Assembly (NCBI RefSeq): GCF_001718315.1
Contig: NZ_CP013363.1
Location: 744,001-808,000 of the forward strand
Length of the DNA stretch: 64,000 nt
Direction of reading: 5' to 3'
DNA from: Burkholderia diffusa
Lineage (GTDB): Bacteria; Pseudomonadota; Gammaproteobacteria; Burkholderiales; Burkholderiaceae
Shown: positions 35,664-44,738 of the stretch, one piece after another
Position numbering within the stretch: the first letter of the stretch is position 1
Layout: every line of letters starts with the position of its first letter
Notes under the pieces: generated by a model
Databases searched by the model: none
The model's input: the letters and a program-made list of their open reading frames with translations, nothing else
Told to the model about the DNA's origin: nothing
Program-made: the position numbers and the translations under genes

Positions 35664-36514
35664 CACCATCCGTCATCCGTGCGTTCGCGTTGGCGGCCGT
35701 GTTGCCGGCGCTGGCCGGCGGCTGCGCGCCGGGCATCCAGACGCGGTCGGCGCTGTCGCACAAGAGCGACGACCCGCAGGCCGAATTGCGCATTGCCGAC
35801 AGCGCGCTTGCCGGCGGCAACGTCGATCTCGCATCGACGCTGTACGAGAAGGTGCTTGCCCGGCATCCCGATTCGCTGCCGGCGCGCCTGGGGCTCGGCG
35901 ACGTCAACTACCGCGCCGGCGACCTGGAGCGCGCGCGCATTCTCTATGAGCAGGCACGGCAGCAGGCGCCTGCCGAACTCGGGCCGCAGATCGGGCTCGC
36001 GCGCGTCGCATTGCGGCAGCGTCGGCTCGACGAGGCGGCACGGCGCTACCGCGAACTGCTGGCTGCGCAGCCGAACCTTCCGCTCGCGGCGGAAGGGCTC
36101 GGCACGGTGCTCGACCTGCAGGGGCGTCACGAGGAGGCACAGGCGGTCTATCGAGATGCGCTGCGCGCGCATCCGGACGCGCAGGGGTTGCGCGTCGATC
36201 TCGGGCTGTCGCTCGTGCTGGGCAACCGGCCGCGCGAGGGCGTGAACGTATTGCTCGACGTGGCCGGGCTGCCCGATGCGCCGTGGCAGGCGCGGCAGAA
36301 TCTCGCATTCGCGTATGGCGTGCTCGGCAACACCGATTCGGCGAAGAAGCTGCTGTCCGCGGATTTGCCCGCGTCGGCGGTGGCCGACAATCTGCGCGTC
36401 TATCAGGCGGTGCGCGCGCAGCTTGCATCGCGCCCGGCCGCCGCCGCACGACCGTCGACGGGCGCCGCGCTCGAGCCGCGCGCCGCGCCGCCCGCCCCGG
36501 AGGCCGAAAAATGA
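35660..36514 (+). CDS. tadD: Tad lipoprotein with TPR repeats (TadD)
   Basis: The 284-residue outer-membrane lipoprotein has a signal with Cys22 (ALAGGCAPG), followed by about five tetratricopeptide-like helical repeats (GNVDLASTLYEKVLARHPDS, GDLERARILYEQARQQAP, RLDEAARRYRELLAAQPN, GRHEEAQAVYRDALRAHPD). The tail is Ala/Pro-rich. TadD-type pilotins support the secretin. It overlaps tadC upstream and tadE downstream by 4 bases each. Confidence 0.9.
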   Translation: MTPSVIRAFALAAVLPALAGGCAPGIQTRSALSHKSDDPQAELRIADSALAGGNVDLASTLYEKVLARHPDSLPARLGLGDVNYRAGDLERARILYEQARQQAPAELGPQIGLARVALRQRRLDEAARRYRELLAAQPNLPLAAEGLGTVLDLQGRHEEAQAVYRDALRAHPDAQGLRVDLGLSLVLGNRPREGVNVLLDVAGLPDAPWQARQNLAFAYGVLGNTDSAKKLLSADLPASAVADNLRVYQAVRAQLASRPAAAARPSTGAALEPRAAPPAPEAEK

Positions 36515-36939
36515 CACGCGGGCCGAGGGGTACGCGCCGCGCGCGCGGCGTCGTATCGCTCGAATTCGTGCTGATGCTCCCGTTCCTGCTGATGGTGCTG
36601 ATCGGCATCATCGACACGAGCCTGCTGCTGTGCGACAAGGCCGTCATCACGAACGCGAGCCGCGAAGCCGCGCGTGCCGGCGTCGTGCTGCGCGTACCGA
36701 TGCTGACCACGACGCAGATCGCCAACGTCGCATTAAGCTACACACAGAACAGCCTGATCACCGGCGGCACCGCGACGCCGCCGACCGTGACCGTGACGCA
36801 GACGAACGGCACGACATCGGGCACCGCACTGACGGTAACCGTGACCTACACGTATTCGGGACTGGTGCTGGGTTCGGCGTTCAGCGCGCTGACCGGCCCG
36901 GTGACGATCTCGGCCAGCTCGGTGATGCTCTATGAATGA
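36511..36939 (+). CDS. tadE: Tad pseudopilin TadE
   Basis: The 142-residue pseudopilin-like protein has a basic leader and a cleavage-type motif ARG-VVSLEF (Glu +5, Phe +6), then a hydrophobic helix (VLMLPFLLMVLIGIIDTSLL) and the TadE phrase VITNASREAARAGVVLR. The rest is Thr-rich beta structure. It should be processed by CpaA and contributes to pilus biogenesis. It overlaps tadD by 4 and the TadG-like gene by 8 bases. Confidence 0.9.
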   Translation: MTRGPRGTRRARGVVSLEFVLMLPFLLMVLIGIIDTSLLLCDKAVITNASREAARAGVVLRVPMLTTTQIANVALSYTQNSLITGGTATPPTVTVTQTNGTTSGTALTVTVTYTYSGLVLGSAFSALTGPVTISASSVMLYE

Positions 36940-37972
36940 CGCAGCCAACCGGCCGCGGATCGGCGACGTGCGCGAGCGCGGTTCCGTCGCGCTGTTCTTC
37001 CTGATGTTCCTGATTCCGCTGCTGTCGTTCGGTGCGCTCGCGATCGACATCGCGTGGGTGGCCACGGTGCGCAACCAGCTGCAGAACGCCGCCGACGCGG
37101 CCGCGCTCGCGGCGGCCGACGCGATGATGTCGCCGAGCGGCGGCGCGCTGAACTGGTCACAGGCCGCTCCCGCCGCGAACGGCGTGATCGCGCAGAACGC
37201 CGCGGCCGGCGCACCGCTGGCGACCGGCACGGTGACGACCGGGTACTGGAACGTGACGCGCAACCCCGCATCGATGCAGCCGACCACCATCACGCCCGGC
37301 GCGTACGACGTGCCGGCGGTGCAGGTGACGGTGTCGCGCGCGCCGGGCGTGAACGGCGGGTCGATTCCGCTGCTGCTCGGCGGGTTGCTCGGCATCCCCG
37401 GCGCGTCCGGCAGCGCGACCGCGATCGCGGTGCTCGCCGCGCCAGGCGGAGTTGCCGCGGGCGGGCTCTTTCCGATCGCGATCGACCAGTGCGTGTACAA
37501 CCAGTACTGGAACGTGCTGACCAACCAGCCGCTGATCAACCCGCTGACCAACCTGCCGTACGAGTTCTCGATCACGAACGGGCAGACCTACGGCGCTCTG
37601 TGCATGGGCGGCCAGTGGACGTCGTTCCAGTCCACCGCGACCGACACGACGACGATGAGCGGCCTGATGGTGACCGGCAACCCGACGACGCTCAACATCG
37701 GCGACAGCATCTATCTCGCGACCGGCGTGAAGGCCACGCTCTACACGTCGGTGCCGGTCGGCACGACGGTGGTGCTGCCGGTCGTCACGCAGACGGCGAG
37801 CAGCACCTACGTGCCGATCGTCGCGTTCGCGGCGTTCCACATCGACGTGTCGCTCGGCGGTACGTACAAGTACATCCAGGGGCACTTCGTTGCCGGCGTG
37901 AAGATGACCGGCGTCGCGACGGGCGTCGGCCCGTACTACGGTGTCTACGTGCCCCCGCGGCTCGCATTGTGA
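36932..37972 (+). CDS. tadG: TadG-like pilus assembly protein
   Basis: The 346-residue protein starts with the TadG N-terminal pattern ERGSVALFFLMFLIPLLSFG then ALAIDIAWVATVRNQLQNAA and DAAALAAADAM. The long C-terminal part is Thr/Gly-rich and probably periplasmic. There is no von Willebrand A metal site visible, unlike the longest TadG proteins. It is the last gene of the tad chain and overlaps the end of the convergent GT87 gene by 28 bases. Confidence 0.85.
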   Translation: MNDAANRPRIGDVRERGSVALFFLMFLIPLLSFGALAIDIAWVATVRNQLQNAADAAALAAADAMMSPSGGALNWSQAAPAANGVIAQNAAAGAPLATGTVTTGYWNVTRNPASMQPTTITPGAYDVPAVQVTVSRAPGVNGGSIPLLLGGLLGIPGASGSATAIAVLAAPGGVAAGGLFPIAIDQCVYNQYWNVLTNQPLINPLTNLPYEFSITNGQTYGALCMGGQWTSFQSTATDTTTMSGLMVTGNPTTLNIGDSIYLATGVKATLYTSVPVGTTVVLPVVTQTASSTYVPIVAFAAFHIDVSLGGTYKYIQGHFVAGVKMTGVATGVGPYYGVYVPPRLAL

Positions 37973-39198
37973 GCGTCGTGGCGCGCGCGGCGCAGCAGCA
38001 CGAGCATCGCGAAGAGCGTCACGGCCGGGCCGATCTGCGGCAGCTGCAGCCACGGGTTCAGGTATTCGACGATCGGCAGCGCCCACATCAGCGCGATGGC
38101 GGTCTGTTCGCCGCGCAGCCAGCCGTCGCGCCAGCCGATCGACAGCATGCAGGCGATCGCGACGGCGAGCCATGTGAGTTCGTAGTGCCACAGGTACGGG
38201 TTGGCCAGGAACGTCGCGACCGTCAGCACGGCCGCGCGCACGCGGGTGTCGCGCGACTGCGTCCATGCGATGCAGGCGGCCGCGATCGCGATAACGGCGA
38301 TGCATGCATGGGCGGCATAAGCGGCGCCGAGCGGCACGCCCGCGAGCCGGAACGCCGCGAACGGTGTCGGTGACGCGAGCCAGAACACGACACCGTGTTC
38401 GAGGACGATCGAGCGTGCGAGGGCCGTGCTCGCGACGAACAGACGCAACGACTCGATGCCGCAGACCAGGGCGCTCAGCGCGACGAACGCGCCGGTGGCC
38501 AGCGCAGCCCACGCGATCGTGCGCCATGCGCGTGTCGCCACCAGTACGAACGGGAACAGCAGCGCCATCTGCGGCTTGACGGACATCAGTCCGATGCAAA
38601 CGCTCGCCAACATCGGCCGCCGGTCGACCCAGTGGACGGCCAGCGCCGCGCACGATGCGGTCAGGAACGTGTTTTGCCCGAGCGCGGCGGTGACGAATAC
38701 GCACGGCGCGACGGGCAGCGCAACGATGCCGGCGCGCCATGCGCCGGGAATCGTGTCGAGACGGGATACGCGCCACACGGCGAGGCCGAGCACGGCGACG
38801 CCGAACGTGACGAACAGCGGATAACCGAGCGCGAAGGGCAGCAGCGCGAGCGGTGTCACGAGCAGCAGATAGGTGGGCGGGTATAGCCACGGAGCGAAGG
38901 CGTCGCGACGAAGGTTCGGGAACAGCTCGGCCGACAGCCGCGAGAATGCCGAGAAATCGTATGCCTGCGACGGCGAGCCGTGCAGCATGACGTACGACGC
39001 GGACCAGAACACCGAGAAGTCGGCGCCGGCGCGTGACAGGACGCCGCCGTGCGCCTGACGCACGACGGATATCCAGATCGCGATGAACAGCGCGGACAAC
39101 GCCAGCATCAGCATGCTGTACAGGACGACGCGCCGCGGCGTGAGCCACGCGACGACAGGGTGCGGCGCCGGGCGCAGCGATTCCCGGGAAACGTCCAT
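37945..39198 (-). CDS. GT87-family membrane glycosyltransferase (DUF2029)
   Basis: The 417-residue polytopic protein has about ten hydrophobic segments and the GT87 landmarks GADFSVFWSASYVMLHGSPS and WLYPPTYLLLVTPLAL near the N-terminus, GQNTFLTASCAALAVHWVDR and SVKPQMALLFPFVL in the middle. Such enzymes use polyprenyl-phosphate sugars as donors on the periplasmic side. It lies 15 bases after the GT2 gene that could make its donor, and directly next to the tad locus. Confidence 0.85.
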   Translation of the reverse strand: MDVSRESLRPAPHPVVAWLTPRRVVLYSMLMLALSALFIAIWISVVRQAHGGVLSRAGADFSVFWSASYVMLHGSPSQAYDFSAFSRLSAELFPNLRRDAFAPWLYPPTYLLLVTPLALLPFALGYPLFVTFGVAVLGLAVWRVSRLDTIPGAWRAGIVALPVAPCVFVTAALGQNTFLTASCAALAVHWVDRRPMLASVCIGLMSVKPQMALLFPFVLVATRAWRTIAWAALATGAFVALSALVCGIESLRLFVASTALARSIVLEHGVVFWLASPTPFAAFRLAGVPLGAAYAAHACIAVIAIAAACIAWTQSRDTRVRAAVLTVATFLANPYLWHYELTWLAVAIACMLSIGWRDGWLRGEQTAIALMWALPIVEYLNPWLQLPQIGPAVTLFAMLVLLRRARHDAHNASRGGT

Positions 39199-39213
39199 TG
39201 CCGCCGTCCGGTT

Positions 39214-40290
39214 CTACTTGAACAACGCTTTGCGAGCAGCGACGCCCGTGGCCGCCGGCGTCGCCGTCCGGCGGCGCGCCGCGTGCGCGCGCTTCAGCGG
39301 GAACTGCAGCAGTGTCGATGCCGGCTGCCCGGCGGCATCGCGCTCGGCGCCGTAGCGTCGCCTGACGAGATAGACAGGACGCTGCTTGGACTCGTGATAG
39401 ATCCGGCCGAGGTATTCGCCAATCACGCCGATACCGATCAACTGGATGCCGCCGACGAACAGCACGACGGAAATCAGTGACGGGTAGCCGTGCACCGGAT
39501 TGCCGAACAGCAGCGTTCGCACCACGATGAAGGCGCCGTACACGAGTGACAGCATCGCGAACGTGAGGCCGACGTAGGTCCATATGCGCAGCGGTACGGT
39601 GCTGAAGCTCGTGATGCCCTCGAGCGCGAAGTTCCAGCGGCGCCATCCGGAGAACTTCGAGCGGCCGCCGCTGCGCGGCGCGCGCGTGTATTCGACGATT
39701 GCGGTGCGAAAGCCGACCCAAGCGAACAGCCCCTTCATGAACCGCCGCCGCTCCGGCAGCGCGCGCAGCGCATCGACGACCTCGCGATCCATCAGGCGGA
39801 AATCGCCGACGTTTTCCGGCATTTCGACTTCGGACAGCGCATTGTGCACGCGATAGTAAAGCGCCGCCGCCGCGCGCTGCAGGTACGGATCGCACAAGCG
39901 GTCGGTGCGTTTCGCGGCGACGACCTCGGCGCCGCCGCGCCAGTGTTCGATCATCGCGGGAATCAGTGCGGGAGGATCCTGCAGGTCGGCGTCGATCAGG
40001 ATCACCGCCGCGCCGGCGGCCTCGTCGAGGCCCGCGGTGAGCGCTGCTTCCTTGCCGAAGCGGCGTGTGAGATCCACGACGTGCACGCGCGGGTCGCGGG
40101 CGGCGACCGCGACCAGCCGGTCGAGCGTGCGATCGCGGCTGCCGTCGTTGATGCAGACGATCTCGAAGCGAACGCCGGCGACTGACTCGAGCACGGGCAG
40201 CGTTTGTGCAAAGAACGCGTCGATCGTTTCCTCTTCGTCGTGAAGCGGCACGACGAGCGATATGAGTGGCTTCCTGGCGTGCGTGGACAT
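39214..40290 (-). CDS. GT2-family polyprenyl-phosphate glycosyltransferase (GtrB/DPM1-like)
   Basis: The 358-residue enzyme has a GT-A domain with [29 protein letters not shown], the metal-binding DADLQDPP and [20 protein letters not shown]. Two C-terminal TM helices follow ([40 protein letters not shown]). This is the architecture of enzymes that transfer a sugar onto undecaprenyl phosphate. The start at 40290 is chosen since it begins the family's N-terminus. It probably supplies the downstream GT87 enzyme. Confidence 0.9.
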   Translation of the reverse strand: MSTHARKPLISLVVPLHDEEETIDAFFAQTLPVLESVAGVRFEIVCINDGSRDRTLDRLVAVAARDPRVHVVDLTRRFGKEAALTAGLDEAAGAAVILIDADLQDPPALIPAMIEHWRGGAEVVAAKRTDRLCDPYLQRAAAALYYRVHNALSEVEMPENVGDFRLMDREVVDALRALPERRRFMKGLFAWVGFRTAIVEYTRAPRSGGRSKFSGWRRWNFALEGITSFSTVPLRIWTYVGLTFAMLSLVYGAFIVVRTLLFGNPVHGYPSLISVVLFVGGIQLIGIGVIGEYLGRIYHESKQRPVYLVRRRYGAERDAAGQPASTLLQFPLKRAHAARRRTATPAATGVAARKALFK

Positions 40291-40574
40291 GCTGCGATCC
40301 CCCGAGAGATCCGGCCTGCGCTGCACCGTATGGTTCCGGTTGTCCAGTGCCGAACGGGCACGGTCCGGTTCGGCGTGAAGTCGGTTGCGGCCTGCTCGTC
40401 CACCGCGCACCGGACGACTGGCATTGCGTTCATTGTAGGCAGGAATCGCCGATTCGTAACACGTATCGGTGGATTGGCCGAATCTTGACGCCGGGGAAAA
40501 CATCGGACGGTGATTGTCCGCGAACGGCGCGCGGTGGCGCTAGGATGGCGTTTTCAAGACTGCTGGAGGGTGCG

Positions 40575-40949
40575 ATGCAGGTTCAGGAACTGGCCGGTGC
40601 GCCGCTCGATTTCTGGGTGGCGATGGCGGAAGACCTCGGCGCGCCGCGCGTCGACGCCGCCGGATGCACCGTTATTCGTGAACCGGGCGGCACGCCGGTT
40701 CCGTATGCGCCGTCGTCGTCGTGGGCGGACGGCGGCCCGCTCGTCGAGCGCCTGCCGTTCGGCGCGTTCGAACGTGACGGCGGGCACGGCGCGTGGCGCG
40801 CGGTGCTGCATCGGCCCGTGCCGGCGGCGGGCGAGCGCTGCACGTTCAACCAGTCGGGGCCGACGTTGCTGGTCGCCGCGATGCGCACGCTGGTCGCGTC
40901 GACGTTCGGCGACGACGTGCCGGATCTCGACATGTCGAAGCCGCGTTGA
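40575..40949 (+). CDS. DUF2591 (NinX-like) protein
   Basis: The 124-residue soluble protein has the DUF2591 pattern [20 protein letters not shown] at the start, then [20 protein letters not shown] near the end. The family includes phage NinX-type proteins, but many chromosomal copies exist in Burkholderia. There are no other phage genes nearby. GGAGG lies seven bases upstream of the start. The function is unknown. Confidence 0.7.
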   Translation: MQVQELAGAPLDFWVAMAEDLGAPRVDAAGCTVIREPGGTPVPYAPSSSWADGGPLVERLPFGAFERDGGHGAWRAVLHRPVPAAGERCTFNQSGPTLLVAAMRTLVASTFGDDVPDLDMSKPR

Positions 40950-40965
40950 GCGCGCGCGAAGCCGG

Positions 40966-41955
40966 TCATGCGGCCGACAGGTTGCGTACCGCGATCGATG
41001 CGACGTCGACACGCTTCGGCAGGATCGCGTCCGCGGCGGCACGGTCGGCAACGCGCTGCAACACGTCGATGTCCGCACTGGTGACGCCGCGCTGCGCGAG
41101 CGCCGCCCTGCGGACGATGTCGGCGGCGGCGTCGCGCGGCAGGCGCGTGAGCGACGCATAGACGGCCGCGTAATCGACAGGGTGCGACAAGGCCCACTGG
41201 CCGGCCCGCGTAAGCCGCGCGAGCACGTCCGACAGTGCCGCGCGCTTCGATCGATCGTCGAGCGTGTCGATCGGCGACGTGAGGAATGCGAGTCCCGAAT
41301 TGATCCCGGTGCCGTCGCGCACGATGCGCGCGCCGCGCCGAACCACGTGCCCGTAGTACGGATCGAAGGTCGCCCAGATGCCGATCTGCTTCGCCTCGAA
41401 CGCGGCGAACGCATCGACCGGCAGCACGAAACGCACGTCGACGTCGCCCGGTGCGAGGCCGTGTTCGCGCAGCGCGCCGTATAGCTGGTATTGGGAGATG
41501 CTGCCGCGCGCCGACGACACGACGACGGTGCGCCCCTTCAGATCGGCGACGGTGCGCACCGGCGAATCGGGCTGCACGACGATGCCGAGCGACGTCGGCG
41601 AGCCGACGCGTGTCGCGACGATCCGCAACGCCGGATCACCGAGCGCGGCCGTCAACACGGGCAGGTCGCCGGCCGGTGCGAGATCGATCGCGCCGGCGCG
41701 CTGCGCTTCGAACAGCGGTGCCGCGCCCTGGAAATTCGCCCAGCGAAACCGGTACGGTACGCCGTCGAGCACGCGCGCGGCCTCGGCCAGCGCGCGCAGG
41801 CCGCCGGCCTGATCGCCGAGCACCAGCGTGACGTTCGACAGGTCGGGGCCGGCCGCGCGCACGGGCCGTGCGACGGTGCCGGCCAGCGGTGCGGCGGCCA
41901 GGGCAGCAACGCGCAGCAGGGCGCGGCGGCGGGCCGGGGCGGGCGGAGAAGTCAT
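40966..41955 (-). CDS. ABC transporter substrate-binding protein (sulfonate/nitrate/taurine type)
   Basis: The 329-residue protein has a twin-arginine-like signal (APARRRALLRVAALAAAPLA) and an SsuA/NMT1-like body: FRWANFQGAAPLFEAQRAGA, DLAPAGDLPVLTAALGDPAL, TVADLKGRTVVVSSARGSIS and IGIWATFDPYYGHVVRRGAR. It is the second solo binding protein of this type in the window (the other at 23101) and again has no permease or ATPase beside it. The LysR gene upstream on the same strand may regulate it. Confidence 0.87.
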   Translation of the reverse strand: MTSPPAPARRRALLRVAALAAAPLAGTVARPVRAAGPDLSNVTLVLGDQAGGLRALAEAARVLDGVPYRFRWANFQGAAPLFEAQRAGAIDLAPAGDLPVLTAALGDPALRIVATRVGSPTSLGIVVQPDSPVRTVADLKGRTVVVSSARGSISQYQLYGALREHGLAPGDVDVRFVLPVDAFAAFEAKQIGIWATFDPYYGHVVRRGARIVRDGTGINSGLAFLTSPIDTLDDRSKRAALSDVLARLTRAGQWALSHPVDYAAVYASLTRLPRDAAADIVRRAALAQRGVTSADIDVLQRVADRAAADAILPKRVDVASIAVRNLSAA

Positions 41956-42175
41956 CGGCGGCGGGTCCTCGGTGATCCGCGCGCAGGCCGCGCGGCTGTC
42001 CGGCAGATTACGGAATCGGTTTCGCGCCGGCAAACATCGAATTGCGAAATGCTTATTCGCTCATTCGCGCGCGTGCGGTGAATGGCGATGGGGAGAAGCC
42101 TGGGCCGCAGCCGTACTCGTGGCAACCCGAAATTGAAAAATGCATTCGGGTGCGCGTTCCATCTGTAAACAGACC

Positions 42176-43054
42176 CTAGCCAGCGGCCGGAACGGTGCGC
42201 AGGAAGGCGCGTACCGCAGGCGCTTTTTCGAAGCGCCGATGCGCGAGCGCGAGTTCGGACACGATCGGCTTGCCGGCGATCGGCCGGTACACGACGCCGG
42301 GCAGCGACACGCAACCGGCAAGCGCGTCCGGAATCACGGCGACCCAGCCGTTCACCGATACGCATGCGAGTACCGCGAGCAGCCCGCCCGGCCGCGCGGC
42401 TATCACCGGCGCGAAGCGGCCGCGGCGTGCGACTTCGAGCGTGCCGCGTTCCTGTTCGGGCACCGCGAAGCGTGCATCGGCGAGATCGGCGGCGCGCACG
42501 GCGGTCATCGCCGCGTAACGCGAATCGGCCGGCACCGCCGCGACGAACACGTCGCGCTGCAGCGTGACGATCCGCAGCCCGCCCGGCAGCGGTAACGGCG
42601 GGCGCACGTATGCGAGATCGAGCCGTCCCGTGTCGAGTTGCTTCGCGACGTCGTCCATCGGCACCTCGCGCAGGTTCAGCTCGATACGGGGATGCGCGGC
42701 GCGGAACGCGCCGACCGTGCGCTGCAGCGTGCCGGAATAGACGGCTGACGACACGTAGCCGATCTCGAGCCGCCCGAGCTCGCCGCGCTCGGCAAGCGTC
42801 GCGAGTTCGCGGCCGCGCTGCAGATGCTCGAACGCGGCGCTCGCCTCGGCGAGAAAGGCCTCGCCGGCCGCCGTCAGCGCGACCGCGCGGCGCGACCGCT
42901 GGAACAGCCGCACGCCGAGCACCCGCTCGGCTTCCTGGATCTGTCGCGTGAGCGCGGGCGGCGCCATGTCGAGCGCGTCGGCCGCGCGGGCGAAATGCAG
43001 GTGCTGCGAGACGGCCAGGAACGCGCGCACGTGACGGAATTCGAGTGGATTCAT
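42176..43054 (-). CDS. LysR-family regulator, divergent from an MFS exporter
   Basis: The 292-residue LTTR starts MNPLEFRHVRAFLAVSQHLH, with HTH helix ADALDMAPPALTRQIQEAER and the phrase RLFQRSRRAVALTAAGEAFL. It is of the AlsR/BenM-like group that often controls divergent catabolic or exporter genes. The start at 43054 leaves a 101-bp gap to the exporter gene. It may also read into the SBP gene 220 bases downstream. Confidence 0.92.
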   Translation of the reverse strand: MNPLEFRHVRAFLAVSQHLHFARAADALDMAPPALTRQIQEAERVLGVRLFQRSRRAVALTAAGEAFLAEASAAFEHLQRGRELATLAERGELGRLEIGYVSSAVYSGTLQRTVGAFRAAHPRIELNLREVPMDDVAKQLDTGRLDLAYVRPPLPLPGGLRIVTLQRDVFVAAVPADSRYAAMTAVRAADLADARFAVPEQERGTLEVARRGRFAPVIAARPGGLLAVLACVSVNGWVAVIPDALAGCVSLPGVVYRPIAGKPIVSELALAHRRFEKAPAVRAFLRTVPAAG

Positions 43055-43123
43055 GATTGCAATTTTCGTCAATAAAACTGCATGGACATGTCAATGACAG
43101 GCAATAATGGGGCAGCCTAGCAT

Positions 43124-43153
43124 ACGGCTCCGTCCCTCTTGCTCCGGAGCCGT
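43124..43153 (+). promoter_or_regulatory. RBS-sequestering hairpin before the MFS exporter gene
   Basis: ACGGCTCCG (43124-43132) and CGGAGCCGT (43145-43153) are perfect 9-bp inverted arms with a 12-base loop. The right arm contains GGAG at 43146-43149, six bases before the ATG at 43156, so in RNA the ribosome-binding site would be paired. A tiny frame (ATG at 43082 or 43088, TAG at 43118) ends just before the left arm. It may be a translational control element, or alternatively a protein-binding palindrome. Confidence 0.5.
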
Positions 43154-43155
43154 CG

Positions 43156-44724
43156 ATGTCGCAGTTTTCTCCCGCCCCGCGCACGGGCGCACCCGGCGCC
43201 GCGCATGCGCGTGCCCGACTGCCGGCCGCGGCGACGCTCGCGGTCGCCTCGGCGACGTGCTCGCTGATCGTGCTCGACACGAATGTTGTCGCCGTGTCGC
43301 TGCCGAGCATCGCGCGCGCGTTCCATGCGAGTTTCGCCGACATCGAGTGGGTCGTGAGCGCCTACATGACCGCGTTCGCCGCATGCCTGCTGCCGGCCGG
43401 CGGGCTTTCGGATCGCTTCGGGCGCAAACGCATGCTCGGCGCGGGGCTCGCGCTCTTTGCGCTCGCGTCGCTCGGATGCGGAGTCGCGCCGTCGGCCCGC
43501 TGGCTGATCGCCGCGCGCGCGATGAAGGGCGGCGGGGCCGCGCTGTTGCTGACGGCCGCGCTCGCGGTGATCGCGAACCGCTTTCCGGACGGGCGCGAAC
43601 GGGCTCGCGCGTGGGCCATCTGGGGCATGTGCATGGGAATCGCGACCGCCGTCGCACCACTGGTCGGCGGCGCGATCACGCAGTGGATCGGCTGGCGCTG
43701 GGTGTTCCTGCTGAACCTGCCGGTGTGCGCGCTGCTCGCGCTCGGCGCGCGCGTCGCGATCGACGAGTCGCGCGATCCGCATGCGAAACGCGTGGACGCC
43801 GCCGGCAGCCTGCTGTTCGGCACGGCGCTCGCGAGCGCGATCGCGGCGTTGATCGGCGCGCCGTCGCACGGCTGGCTGTCCGCCGCGACGCTCGGCCGGT
43901 TCGCGCTCGCCGCTGCGCTGCTGGCCGCGTTCATCGGCGCGGAGCGTTGGCAGGCGCGGCCGATGATCGATCTTGCGCTGTTCCGCCAGCCGCGTTTCGT
44001 CGGCGCCGTGCTCGCGATGTTCGGCTATGCGGCGTGCGCGCAGGTGATGATGACGTTCCTGCCGCTATACCTGCAGAACGCGTTCGGGATGTCCGCGATC
44101 GACGCGGGGCTCGGGATGCTGCCGTTCGCGTTCGCGATGATCGCGGGACCGTCGCTCGGCGGCATGCTCGCAGCGCGCGTGTCGCCCGGCGGCGTGCTGA
44201 CGGGCGGGCTCGCACTGATCGGCGCGGGCAATCTCGCGACCGCGGCGCTGACGGCCAGCGGCGACTATCGGCTCGTCGCGCTCGGGATGTTCGTGACGGG
44301 CTGCGGTGCCGGCATCATGAACGGCGACACGCAGAAGGCGATCATGGCGTGCGTGCCGCCGAACCGTACCGGCATGGCGTCCGGCATCAGCACGACCACC
44401 CGCTTCTCGGCGATCGTGACGGCCGTCGGCGTGCTCGGCGCGGTGCTGGCCGCCAGCACGCACGCGCAACTCGACCGGATGCTGTCCGCGGTACCGGACG
44501 TGCGCGCGCTCGTCGATGCGCGGTTCATGTCGAGCCTGCTGGCCGGCGATCTCGGGCAGGCGATTGCGCACGTGCCGCCGTCGGCCGCGCGCACGCTCGC
44601 CGACGCGGCGCCTGCGGCCTTCGCGAGCGGATTCGCCGCCGCGCTGACGGTGAGCGGCGTGCTTGCGTTCGCTGCCGCCGCCACTGCATGCACGTTGCTG
44701 GCGCAACCGATTCGCGATGCGTGA
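43156..44724 (+). CDS. MFS drug:H+ antiporter, DHA2 family (EmrB/QacA-like)
   Basis: The 522-residue permease has about 14 TM helices. Motifs include LDTNVVAVSLPSIARAFHAS in TM1, DIEWVVSAYMTAFAACLLPA, motif A GGLSDRFGRKRM, motif C-like GMCMGIATAVAPLVGGAITQ and the long central loop region of DHA2 exporters. It should export hydrophobic drugs or toxic metabolites. A divergent LysR gene and a hairpin over its ribosome-binding site suggest inducible control. Confidence 0.92.
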   Translation: MSQFSPAPRTGAPGAAHARARLPAAATLAVASATCSLIVLDTNVVAVSLPSIARAFHASFADIEWVVSAYMTAFAACLLPAGGLSDRFGRKRMLGAGLALFALASLGCGVAPSARWLIAARAMKGGGAALLLTAALAVIANRFPDGRERARAWAIWGMCMGIATAVAPLVGGAITQWIGWRWVFLLNLPVCALLALGARVAIDESRDPHAKRVDAAGSLLFGTALASAIAALIGAPSHGWLSAATLGRFALAAALLAAFIGAERWQARPMIDLALFRQPRFVGAVLAMFGYAACAQVMMTFLPLYLQNAFGMSAIDAGLGMLPFAFAMIAGPSLGGMLAARVSPGGVLTGGLALIGAGNLATAALTASGDYRLVALGMFVTGCGAGIMNGDTQKAIMACVPPNRTGMASGISTTTRFSAIVTAVGVLGAVLAASTHAQLDRMLSAVPDVRALVDARFMSSLLAGDLGQAIAHVPPSAARTLADAAPAAFASGFAAALTVSGVLAFAAAATACTLLAQPIRDA

Positions 44725-44738
44725 CACATGTCGCGATT

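Noticed and set aside
40575..40949. Prophage remnant because of the NinX-like DUF2591 gene.
   Set aside because: No integrase, structural or lysis genes, and no composition shift around it.
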